Below are positions 17,201 to 24,457 of a stretch of DNA of 47,119 bases, piece by piece. The stretch's first letter is position 1. Each line of letters starts with the position of its first letter. A model generated the notes under the pieces. That model made no database searches and had not been told where the DNA came from. It saw nothing but the letters and a program-made list of their open reading frames with translations. This stretch comes from Pseudomonas entomophila (GTDB lineage Bacteria > Pseudomonadota > Gammaproteobacteria > Pseudomonadales > Pseudomonadaceae). The position numbers and the translations under genes were made by a program. The DNA lies in contig NZ_JAAMQI010000028.1 of the NCBI RefSeq assembly GCF_013523165.1, forward strand, positions 1 through 47,119, given 5' to 3'.

Positions 17201-18562
17201 ATGAGCCACAGCGCCGCTTCGCCTTCTCCGCTCCCCGACCCTCGACTGCGCCGCGTGCTCACGCTGCCTGCGCTGATCTTCTTCGGCCTGGTGTACATGG
17301 TGCCGCTGACCGTCTTCACCACCTACGGCATCGTCACGCAGATCACCGGTGGACGCACCGCCGGGGCCTACCTGGTGACCTTGCTGGCCATGCTGTTCAC
17401 CGCGGCCTCCTACGGCATCATGGTGCGCCGTCACCCGGTGGCGGGCTCGGCCTACTCCTACACGCACATCGCCTTCGGCCCGAACGCCGGGTTCCTGGCC
17501 GGCTGGTCGCTGCTGCTGGATTACCTGTTCATCCCGATGATCAACTACCTGCTCATCGGCCTGTTCCTCAACATCGCCTTCCCGGCGATCCCGGCCTGGG
17601 TCTTCGTGCTGGTGTCGATCGTCGTGGTCACCCTGCTCAACATCGGCGGCATCCGCTCGGTGGCCAAGACCAGCAACCTGATCGTCGGCGCCCAGCTGGT
17701 GTTCATCGCCGTGTTCGTGGCGTTGTCCCGGGCGTCGCTGGACGCCGCGCCGGTCGACTACCTGGGCCCGCTGCTGGGCGATGGCAGCCAGCCGGGGTTC
17801 GCGCCGCTGATGGCGGGCGCGGCGATCCTCTGCCTGTCGTTCCTGGGCTTCGACGCCGTGTCGACGCTGGCCGAGGAAACCCGCGACCCACGCCGCGACG
17901 TGCCGCGTGCGATCCTGCTGACCACGCTGCTGGCCGGCGTGCTGTTCACCGCCCTGGCCTACCTGAGCCAACTGGTGCTGCCCGGCAGCCATTTCGCCAA
18001 CCCCGATGCCGCCGCCAACGAGGTGATGGTCAAGGCCGGCGGCAGCTTCCTGGCCAGCTTCTTCACCGCAGCGTTCGTCACCGGCAACCTGGGCTCGGCG
18101 CTGGCCTCGCAGGCTGCGGTGTCGCGCATCCTCTACAGCATGGGCCGCGACCGCGTGCTGCCGACACGGCTGTTCGGCACGCTGTCGCCGCGCTTCGGCA
18201 CGCCGCTCAACGCCACGCTGGTGGTGTCGGTGGTCTCGCTGGCGGCGTTGTTCGTCGACCTGGGCACACTGGCCTCCCTGATCAGCTTTGGTGCCCTGGT
18301 GGCCTTCTCCGCGGTCAACCTGGCGGTGCTGCGCACGCACCTGCTGGCCACGCCGGCGCCTGGTCAGACGCGGCGCTGGGGCCTGCATGGCGTGGTGCCG
18401 CTGGTGGGCCTGGCGTTGACGTTGTGGCTGTGGACCAGCCTGTCCGGCCTGACCCTGGCCATCGGGGTGGGCTGGTTCCTGCTCGGGGTGGCCTACCTGG
18501 GCGTATTGACCGCGGGCTTCCGCCGCACGGTGGCCGTGGCGGACTTCTCCGAAGCGGGCTGA
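17201..18562 (+). CDS. APC family permease, PuuP-like (putrescine/amino acid)
   Basis: This 453-residue protein has about twelve hydrophobic segments and closely recalls the putrescine importer PuuP as I remember it: the blocks MVPLTVFTTYGIVTQITGG, AGSAYSYTHIAFGPNAGFLAGW, LCLSFLGFDAVSTLAEET and VSRILYSMGRDRVLP occur in the same order and spacing. APC permeases of this group move polyamines or amino acids with protons across the inner membrane. The ATG at 17201 begins a short polar N-terminus before the first helix and has a purine-rich GAACGGGAC upstream. There is no polyamine catabolic gene beside it, so the substrate is inferred only from similarity. A perfect palindrome lies about 107 bases upstream, and a complex inverted-repeat structure starts just after its stop. 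Confidence 0.83.
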   Translation: MSHSAASPSPLPDPRLRRVLTLPALIFFGLVYMVPLTVFTTYGIVTQITGGRTAGAYLVTLLAMLFTAASYGIMVRRHPVAGSAYSYTHIAFGPNAGFLAGWSLLLDYLFIPMINYLLIGLFLNIAFPAIPAWVFVLVSIVVVTLLNIGGIRSVAKTSNLIVGAQLVFIAVFVALSRASLDAAPVDYLGPLLGDGSQPGFAPLMAGAAILCLSFLGFDAVSTLAEETRDPRRDVPRAILLTTLLAGVLFTALAYLSQLVLPGSHFANPDAAANEVMVKAGGSFLASFFTAAFVTGNLGSALASQAAVSRILYSMGRDRVLPTRLFGTLSPRFGTPLNATLVVSVVSLAALFVDLGTLASLISFGALVAFSAVNLAVLRTHLLATPAPGQTRRWGLHGVVPLVGLALTLWLWTSLSGLTLAIGVGWFLLGVAYLGVLTAGFRRTVAVADFSEAG

Positions 18563-18566
18563 ACGG

Positions 18567-18662
18567 CATTGCCCGAGGCCCTGCACGGGGGGCGTGCAGG
18601 TCACGGGTAGCGAGGCCTGCACGCCGAGCACGCGAGGTTGGAACCGGACGCCTCGGGCGATG
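18567..18662. other. Structured element: nested inverted repeats resembling a three-way junction
   Basis: A 13-base-pair outer stem (18567-18579 with 18650-18662, one G-T wobble) encloses a perfect 10-base inverted repeat (GGCGTGCAGG at 18591-18600 and CCTGCACGCC at 18616-18625) and a small GGTT/AACC hairpin near 18636-18645. It occupies the third of the 290-base gap next to the APC gene, and the MFS gene begins about 190 bases further on. No T-run follows. The sequence does not match any riboswitch I can name. Confidence 0.5.
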
Positions 18663-18852
18663 GTCATTCTGCACAGAGGCTCCCCTCTTCCAGCGATTTT
18701 CCGGCATCGAACGCAGTGCCGGCGCCGGAACGTGCGAACTCGAACCGTCGTGCCCATTGCCAAGGAAGCTGAGCCTCCCGTTGCCGACATCCGTCGGCCA
18801 CACGCAGGTGGACCACGGGTGTTCATTGACCCCTTTTTCCGAGTACCGCCCC

Positions 18853-20103
18853 TTGGACCACACTGCGCCCTCCACCCCCCGCAACCCACCCCTGGACTGG
18901 CTGAACTTCTTTCTCGCCGACGTGCGCGATGGGCTCGGTCCGTATCTGGCGATCTACCTGCTGGCCGTGCACCACTGGCAACCGGCGAGCATCGGCCTGG
19001 TCATGACCGTGGCCGGGGTTGCTGCCTTGCTGGCGCAGACGCCGGCCGGCGCGCTGATCGACCGCACCTCGGCCAAGCGTGCCGTGGTGGTGGTCGCCGC
19101 CCTGCTGGTGACCGGTAGCTGCCTGCTGCTGCCGATGATCGATTCGTTCGGGCTGGTGGCCCTGACCCAGACAGTCAGCGCGATTGCCGGGTCGGTATTC
19201 GCGCCGGCCATCGCGGCGATCACCCTCGGCATCACCGGCCCCAAGGTCTTCACCCGACGCATAGGCCGCAACGAGACCTTCAACCATGCCGGCAACGCCT
19301 GCTCGGCGCTGTTGGCGGGCGGGCTGTCCTATGCCTTCGGGCCGGTGGTAGTGTTCTACCTGATGGCGGTGATGACCGTGGCCAGCATGGTTGCCGTGAG
19401 CCGGGTGCCGGCCAAGGCCATCGATCATCAACGCGCCCGTGGCCTGGCGCACGATGACGGCGCCAATCCGGCAGGCTTCGCCTTCTTGCTGCGCAACCGG
19501 CCCTTGCTGGTGTTCGCGGCGTGCTGCGCGCTGTTCCACCTGGCCAACGCGGCGATGCTGCCCCTGGTGGGCCAGAAGCTGTCGCAGGTCGACCTGAAGC
19601 TGGCGACGCCGCTGACCTCGGCGTGCATCGTCGCGGCGCAGCTGGTGATGGTGCCGATGGCCCTGCTGGTGGGCGCCAAGGCCGAGGTGTGGGGGCGCAA
19701 GCCGCTGCTGTTGCTGGGCTTTCTGATCCTGCCGCTGCGTGGTGCGCTGTACGTGCTGTCGGACAATCCGTTCTGGCTGGTGGGCGTGCAACTGCTCGAC
19801 GGGATAGGCGCCGGGATCTTCGGCGCGGTGTTCCCGATCGTGGTCAAGGACCTGACCGAAGGCTCGGGACGCTTCAACGTGAGCCTGGGCGCGCTGACCG
19901 CGATCTTCGGCCTGGGCGCTGCGCTGAGCCCTGGCATCGCCGGGCTGGTGGTGCAGTCGGCCGGGTATGACGCGGCGTTCCTGACCCTGGCGGGGATCGC
20001 GGCGGTGGCCTTCCTGCTGCTGTGGCTGGCGATGCCGGAAAGCGGCCGGGGCGCCGCATCCGCCGACACCGAGACGGGCCTGCGCCCCGTGGCAGGGAGC
20101 TGA
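18853..20103 (+). CDS. MFS transporter
   Basis: The product, about 416 residues if started at the TTG at 18853, is a major facilitator superfamily protein with about twelve helices. The loop between helices 2 and 3 reads GALIDRTSAKR, matching the conserved MFS pattern, and FLADVRDGLGPY opens helix 1. The start is uncertain: no ATG occurs before helix 1, and both the TTG at 18853 and the TTG at 18826 are possible, neither with a strong ribosome site. Substrate is unknown. It ends 8 bases before an ArsB-like gene with which it forms an obvious two-gene unit. An efflux role is a reasonable guess for an MFS/ArsB-type pair, but nothing in the sequence proves it. The 190 bases upstream contain no recognisable gene. 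Confidence 0.8.
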   Translation: MDHTAPSTPRNPPLDWLNFFLADVRDGLGPYLAIYLLAVHHWQPASIGLVMTVAGVAALLAQTPAGALIDRTSAKRAVVVVAALLVTGSCLLLPMIDSFGLVALTQTVSAIAGSVFAPAIAAITLGITGPKVFTRRIGRNETFNHAGNACSALLAGGLSYAFGPVVVFYLMAVMTVASMVAVSRVPAKAIDHQRARGLAHDDGANPAGFAFLLRNRPLLVFAACCALFHLANAAMLPLVGQKLSQVDLKLATPLTSACIVAAQLVMVPMALLVGAKAEVWGRKPLLLLGFLILPLRGALYVLSDNPFWLVGVQLLDGIGAGIFGAVFPIVVKDLTEGSGRFNVSLGALTAIFGLGAALSPGIAGLVVQSAGYDAAFLTLAGIAAVAFLLLWLAMPESGRGAASADTETGLRPVAGS

Positions 20104-20111
20104 GGGGACGT

Positions 20112-21365
20112 ATGTCGACGATCAATCCGTCCTGGATCATCTGGGGGGTGGCTGCAGTGGCCACCGCGGGCGTCATCCTGCGACCGTGGCGAGTGCCCGA
20201 GTACGTCTGGGCCATCGGCGGCGCGGTGCTGCTGACGGTGCTGGGCCTGATCACTCCGCGTGCGGCGCTCGGCGCCGTGGGCATGGGGAGCGATGTGTAC
20301 CTGTTTCTGATCGGCATGATGGTGCTGGCCGAGCTGGCGCGTCAGGAGGGGTTGTTCGACTGGCTGGCGCGGTACGCGGTGCGCCATGCCAAGGGGTCGG
20401 GCCAGCGCCTGTTCGACCTGGTGTTCGGGGTGGGCACGCTGGTCACGGTGTTCCTCTCCAACGATGCCACGGCGGTGGTGCTGACCCCGGCGGTGTACGC
20501 CGCGTGCAAGGCGGCCAAGGCCGAACCGCTGCCGTACCTGTTCATCTGTGCATTCATCGCCAACGCGGCGAGCTTCGTGCTGCCGATCTCCAACCCGGCC
20601 AACCTGGTGGTGTTCGGCAGCCACCTGCCGCCGCTGCTGGACTGGTTGCGGCAGTTCAGCCTGCCGTCGCTGGCGTCCATCGGCCTGACCTACCTGGCCT
20701 TGCGCCTGACCCAGCGACGCCAGCTGCGCCAGCCCTTGGCGCGGGACATCGAGATCACCCCCCTGCCGACCGGCGCGCGCCTGTGCGCAGGGGGGATCGC
20801 GGTGACCGCGGCGGTGCTGCTGACGGCGTCCGCGCTGGACGTGCCGCTGGGGTTGCCGACGTTCTGCGCGGGGGTGGCCACCGCCATCCTGGTCCACCTC
20901 TACCAGAAGCGCAGCCCCTGGCCGATGGCACGGCACGTGTCGTGGGGCGTACTGCCACTGGTGGCCGGCCTGTTCGTGCTGGTCGAGGCCGTCGCTGCCA
21001 CCGGGATCATCGAACGCCTGGCGCACGCACTGGCGGCCCTGGCCCAGGCCTCGCCGACCCAGGCGAGCTGGACGGCGGGGATCACCGTGGCGATCGCCAG
21101 CAACCTGATGAACAACCTGCCGAGCGGGCTCATCGCCGGATCGATCGGGCAACTGGCGCACGTGCCAGCGCAGACCACGGCGGCGCTGCTGATCGGGGTG
21201 GACCTAGGGCCGAACCTGTCGATCACCGGGTCCCTGGCGACCTTGCTGTGGCTGGTGGCGATCCGTCGCGAGGGGGAACAGGTGAGCGCCTGGCGCTTCC
21301 TGCGGCTGGGGGTGGTGGTGATGCCGCCGGCGCTACTGGGGGCGTTGCTGTTGTTGCAGGTGTGA
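20112..21365 (+). CDS. ArsB/CitM-superfamily anion or Na+/H+ antiporter-like permease
   Basis: This 417-residue integral membrane protein begins at ATG 20112 with GAGGGG at 20102-20107 overlapping the end of the previous gene. It has about ten to twelve helices and the family's hallmark paired segments: VFLSNDATAVVLTPAVYA with NAASFVLPISNPANLVVFG in the first half, and SNLMNNLPSGLIAG with DLGPNLSITGSLATLLWL in the second. These two inverted N-rich hairpin motifs are typical of the ion transporter superfamily that includes ArsB, CitM and DASS carriers. No arsR or arsC lies nearby, so arsenite efflux should not be assumed. Translation is probably coupled to the MFS gene. The downstream REP pair at 21418-21537 may end the transcript. 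Confidence 0.82.
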   Translation: MSTINPSWIIWGVAAVATAGVILRPWRVPEYVWAIGGAVLLTVLGLITPRAALGAVGMGSDVYLFLIGMMVLAELARQEGLFDWLARYAVRHAKGSGQRLFDLVFGVGTLVTVFLSNDATAVVLTPAVYAACKAAKAEPLPYLFICAFIANAASFVLPISNPANLVVFGSHLPPLLDWLRQFSLPSLASIGLTYLALRLTQRRQLRQPLARDIEITPLPTGARLCAGGIAVTAAVLLTASALDVPLGLPTFCAGVATAILVHLYQKRSPWPMARHVSWGVLPLVAGLFVLVEAVAATGIIERLAHALAALAQASPTQASWTAGITVAIASNLMNNLPSGLIAGSIGQLAHVPAQTTAALLIGVDLGPNLSITGSLATLLWLVAIRREGEQVSAWRFLRLGVVVMPPALLGALLLLQV

Positions 21366-21417
21366 GTGGCGTAGGCCGGTGCCCTCACCCTTGGCTATGC
21401 AGGCGACTGACAGGCGT

Positions 21418-21537
21418 GGGCCCTTCGGGCCCAATCGCGGCACAGGGGCCGCTCCTACAGGGGATTGCGTTGGACTGGCCTATCCGCACTGCGTTTCCGT
21501 GAGCGGCCCCTGTGACGCGATCAGGCCCGAAGGGCCC
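21418..21537. repeat. Inverted REP pair
   Basis: Arms at 21418-21454 and 21501-21537 are imperfect reverse complements sharing GGGCCCTTCGGGCCC and CGCGGCACAGGGGCCGCTC type sequence. They lie in the 429-base gap 21366-21794 between the ArsB-like gene and mrdA. Apart from the repeats I see no gene there; the last 250 bases presumably carry the mrdA promoter. Confidence 0.8.
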
Positions 21538-21794
21538 ATGAAACACCGCACCATGGGCAGCGCCGAGCCCAGGCCAGCCGCCCAGGATCCGCTCGACCCA
21601 CCGCCCCAGCACCACATGAACAAACCTTCATGTCCGCGCAAATGCCCGCCGCCAGGGTGTCTCACAGTGCTGGCAGGAGGCATCGGACTTACCGACGTTG
21701 AGCCGCCCGGGCGGGATGCGTAGGATTCACCGCCCGAATTACCGCCCCTGCCCGCCTCGCCGTTTGCGCGCTTACCCTGGATTCATCGCCACCG

Positions 21795-23711
21795 ATGCCC
21801 CAACCGATCCCGCTCAAGGACCACGACACCGAGAAAACCCTGGTCAACCGCCGTGTGCTGGTCTGCGCCACGCTGGTACTACTGCTGGCCGTCACGCTCG
21901 TCGGCCGTCTCTACGTGTTGCAGGTGGTGCAGCATGACCAGCAGAGTGCCGTGTCGGAGAACAACCGGGTACACGTGCTGCCGATCCCGCCCGAGCGCGG
22001 CCTGATCTACGACCGCAACGGCGTGGTGCTGGCGGACAACAAGCCCAGCTTCAACCTGACCCTGACTCGCGAACGTGCCGGCAACACGGCCCAGGTAGCC
22101 CAGGTGCTCGATACCCTGGCACAGATCCTCGCGCTGGACCCTGACGATCGCCAAGGCTTCGACAAGGACCTGCGCCGCGGCCGCAAGCCGTTCGAACCCG
22201 TGACCCTGATGGTGGGGCTGAGCGAGGAGCAGATCGCGCTGATCGCGGTGAACCAGTTCCGCCTGCCGGGGCTGGAGGTCGAGCCGCAGTTCATCCGCGA
22301 GTATCCGCTGGCCGAGCATTTCGCCCATTCGGTCGGCTACGTCGGGCGGATCAACGAACAGGAGGCCAAGCGCCTCGACAGCACCGAGTACCGCGGTACC
22401 CAGTCGATCGGCAAGACCGGGATCGAGCACTTCTACGAACCCGAGCTGCACGGGCACGTCGGCTACGAAGAGGTCGAGACCAACGCCCAGGGCCGGGTCA
22501 TGCGGGTACTGCGCCACCAGGACCCGACCCCCGGCAAGGACCTGGTGCTGACCCTGGACGCGCACTTGCAGATGGCCGCCGAGAAAGCCCTCGGCGATCG
22601 CCGTGGCGCGGTGGTGGCGCTGGACCCGAGCAGCGGCGACGTGCTGGCGATGGTCAGCAACCCAGGCTTCGACCCGAACCTGTTCGTCAAGGGCATCAGC
22701 TTCAAGCAATACGCGGCGCTGCGCGACTCGATCGACCGCCCGCTGTTCAACCGTGTGCTGCGCGGGCTGTACGCACCCGGCTCGACCATCAAGCCGGAGG
22801 TGGCCATCGCCGGCCTGGACAGCGGCGCGACCACGCCGACCAACCGGGTGTTCGACCCGGGCTACTACGAGTTGCCCAACTACGAGCACAAGTACCGCAA
22901 CTGGAACCGCAGCGGCGACGGCTGGGTGGACATGTACACGGCCATCATGCGTTCCAACGACACCTACTTCTACGACCTGGCGCACAAGCTGGGGATCGAC
23001 CGCCTGCACGACTACATGAACGCCTTCGGTCTGGGCCAGAAAGTGTCGCTGGACATGTTCGAGGAGTCGCCCGGCCTGATGCCGTCGGCCGAGTGGAAAC
23101 GCGCGACCCGGCGCCAGGCCTGGTTCCCGGGCGAAACCCTGATCCTCGGTATCGGCCAGGGCTACATGCAGGTGACCCCGCTGCAACTGGCCCAGGCCAC
23201 CAGCCTGCTGGCGAGCAAGGGCGTCTGGCACCGGCCGCACCTGGCCTTGACGGTGGACGGCCAGGCGCCGATCGACCCGAACCCGATGCCCAACATCACG
23301 TTGCACGACGCCCATGCCTGGGACCAGGTCAACCAGGGCATGCAGATGGTCATGCACGACCCACGCGGCATCGCCCGGGCCGCAGCGGCGGGCGCGCAAT
23401 ACCGGATCGCCGGCAAGAGCGGCACGGCGCAGGTGGTGGCGATCCGGCAGGGCGAGCGCTACAACCGTGATAAGACCCTGGAGCGGCACCGGGACAACGC
23501 CTTGTTCGTCGGTTTCGCACCGGCGGAGCGACCGGAGATCGTGGTCGCGGTGATGATCGAGAACGGCGAGGCCGGTGGGCGTGTGGCCGGGCCGGTGGTG
23601 CGCGAGGTGATGGATGCGTGGTTGCTCGATGACCAGGGGCATCTGCGGCATCGGTTGGCGGAGGGTGGCCAGGGTGCGGCGGGTGATGGGCGGGGCGTGC
23701 CGAAGGCTTGA
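21795..23711 (+). CDS. mrdA: Penicillin-binding protein 2 (peptidoglycan D,D-transpeptidase), stand-alone copy
   Basis: This 638-residue class B PBP carries a short cytoplasmic tail, one N-terminal membrane helix (about residues 20-42), the pedestal domain with PPERGLIYDRNGVVLADN, and a transpeptidase domain with the three catalytic motifs: SxxK as S330-T-I-K333, SxD as S387-N-D389, and KSGT at 541-544. Length and motif spacing match MrdA/PBP2, which cross-links peptidoglycan during elongation. In Pseudomonas the housekeeping mrdA normally sits beside rodA, rlmH and mltB. None is here, so this is probably the second paralogue known from the P. putida group. Without a rodA neighbour its glycosyltransferase partner must come from elsewhere. 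The C-terminal 40 residues are Gly/Arg-rich and look unstructured. Confidence 0.92.
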   Translation: MPQPIPLKDHDTEKTLVNRRVLVCATLVLLLAVTLVGRLYVLQVVQHDQQSAVSENNRVHVLPIPPERGLIYDRNGVVLADNKPSFNLTLTRERAGNTAQVAQVLDTLAQILALDPDDRQGFDKDLRRGRKPFEPVTLMVGLSEEQIALIAVNQFRLPGLEVEPQFIREYPLAEHFAHSVGYVGRINEQEAKRLDSTEYRGTQSIGKTGIEHFYEPELHGHVGYEEVETNAQGRVMRVLRHQDPTPGKDLVLTLDAHLQMAAEKALGDRRGAVVALDPSSGDVLAMVSNPGFDPNLFVKGISFKQYAALRDSIDRPLFNRVLRGLYAPGSTIKPEVAIAGLDSGATTPTNRVFDPGYYELPNYEHKYRNWNRSGDGWVDMYTAIMRSNDTYFYDLAHKLGIDRLHDYMNAFGLGQKVSLDMFEESPGLMPSAEWKRATRRQAWFPGETLILGIGQGYMQVTPLQLAQATSLLASKGVWHRPHLALTVDGQAPIDPNPMPNITLHDAHAWDQVNQGMQMVMHDPRGIARAAAAGAQYRIAGKSGTAQVVAIRQGERYNRDKTLERHRDNALFVGFAPAERPEIVVAVMIENGEAGGRVAGPVVREVMDAWLLDDQGHLRHRLAEGGQGAAGDGRGVPKA

Positions 23712-23752
23712 GGGGGAAGTGAGCCTGTGAAGTACGCATCGCTGGGGGCTGT

Positions 23753-23870
23753 GGGCCCTGCGGTCCCAATCGCGGCCGGTCCGGCGCCCCGGCTGGGGCC
23801 GCTCACCCGTAGCTACACCGCAGAGGTACAGACGATCAAGGGCCTGTGGGAGCGGGCTTGCCCGCGATAG
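23753..23870. repeat. REP-type palindromes of two kinds
   Basis: A degenerate REP (23753-23803, with GGGCCCTGCGG and GGGGCCGCTC) is followed at 23845-23870 by a different REP type whose core GGGAGCGGGCTTGCCCGCGA is palindromic around GGGC. Both are common Pseudomonas intergenic repeats. They separate mrdA from the DAHP synthase leader. Confidence 0.75.
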
Positions 23871-23952
23871 CGTCTGCCCCGTCACCACCTGCATCGCAGG
23901 CAAGCCCACATCAGGTTTGTAGGAAAAATACCACTCCCGGCCAAAAAAGCCA

Positions 23953-23982
23953 TTGATCCCCGCCCTACCGCTGACGTAAGCT
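23953..23982 (+). promoter_or_regulatory. Candidate sigma-70 promoter of the DAHP synthase leader
   Basis: TTGATC at 23953-23958 and TAAGCT at 23977-23982 are separated by 18 bases. Initiation about 7 bases downstream would give a very short untranslated lead before the leader peptide's ribosome site at 23997-24000, as is usual for attenuator-controlled genes. Confidence 0.5.
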
Positions 23983-24007
23983 CGGGCTCATTCACTGGAG
24001 CGCACCC

Positions 24008-24136
24008 ATGTCCCACCGCCTTCGCCACCTCGCCGATCACACTGCCCGCCCCGCGCGTGCCGTGCGGGCCGTGGCCGGCCGCGAGACGCTTGGCTGCAGC
24101 TATTTTGGGTATTGGTTTAGCCACAGGCGCCGCTGA
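24008..24136 (+). CDS. Leader peptide for attenuation of DAHP synthase
   Basis: This 42-residue frame starts at ATG 24008 with GGAG at 23997-24000 seven bases upstream. Near its end residues 32-37 read Tyr-Phe-Gly-Tyr-Trp-Phe, five aromatic residues in six codons, using the TAT and TTT codons that are uncommon in this GC-rich genome. The first 30 residues are Arg/Ala/His-rich and unremarkable. The stop at 24134-24136 lies just inside the first of several competing RNA stems, and a strong intrinsic terminator starts 51 bases later. Ribosome stalling at the aromatic codons when charged tRNA for Phe, Tyr or Trp is short would leave the 24126-24132/24146-24152 stem free to form and favour read-through into the DAHP synthase gene. 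This control logic is inferred from pairing drawn by eye. I know of no name for this peptide. Confidence 0.7.
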   Translation: MSHRLRHLADHTARPARAVRAVAGRETLGCSYFGYWFSHRRR

Positions 24137-24201
24137 TACCCACACCGGCGCCCACCTTCGAGGGGCCGCCGATACGAGAATACTCAACCCCCGGTCGGCC
24201 C
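24126..24201 (+). promoter_or_regulatory. Candidate antiterminator stems of the aromatic attenuator
   Basis: GGCGCCG (24126-24132) can pair with CGGCGCC (24146-24152). GGGCCG (24163-24168) can pair either upstream with part of 24146-24153 or downstream with CGGCCC (24196-24201), which is inside the left arm and loop of the terminator. These exclusive pairings are what an attenuator needs. No folding program was run. Confidence 0.45.
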
Positions 24202-24217
24202 TCCGATCGGGGGTTTT
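24188..24217 (+). terminator. Intrinsic terminator (attenuator) before DAHP synthase
   Basis: CCCCCGGTCGG (24188-24198) pairs with CCGATCGGGGG (24203-24213) through 11 pairs including one G-T, around a 4-base CCCT loop, and is followed directly by TTTT (24214-24217), then GCGTTT. It lies between the leader peptide and the downstream gene on the same strand, so it must be read through for the gene to be expressed. Confidence 0.88.
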
Positions 24218-24261
24218 GCGTTTCAGGCCCTTTCATACCGTTTCACACCGAGGATACCGAC

Positions 24262-24408
24262 ATGACCTACGCCTACGACCGTTACCAGCGCGCTGCCTGG
24301 CGATTTAGCCAATCCCGTTCGGGCCAGCCTGCCGCCTCCGTTCGGTCCTCCACAGGTGGCACTTCATCACCCATCGCCTCACCGGCCATCTGTCGAACAC
24401 CTCGATAG
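24262..24408 (+). CDS. Second aromatic-rich small frame upstream of DAHP synthase
   Basis: After the attenuator a second small frame begins at ATG 24262 with AGGA at 24251-24254 seven bases before it. It encodes 48 residues, and the first 15 contain Tyr3, Tyr5, Tyr8, Trp13 and Phe15. The first dozen codons follow the genome's GC-rich preference, while the rest drifts into Ser/Pro/Thr-rich sequence with mixed codons. It ends at 24408, 49 bases before the DAHP synthase start, with a small imperfect hairpin (ACAGC/GCTGT, 24413-24438) just ahead of that gene's ribosome site. It could be a second translational control layer or the relic of a duplicated leader. No second T-run terminator follows, so ordinary attenuation is not obvious here. 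Confidence 0.45.
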   Translation: MTYAYDRYQRAAWRFSQSRSGQPAASVRSSTGGTSSPIASPAICRTPR

Positions 24409-24457
24409 GGCCGACAGCGCGGGCCACGACCCGCTGTCCGCCCCAAGGAACCTTGCC

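Noticed and set aside
20112..21365. Calling the permease an arsenite pump (ArsB).
   Set aside because: The superfamily motifs are present, but there is no arsR/arsC context and the superfamily covers many anion and Na+/H+ carriers.
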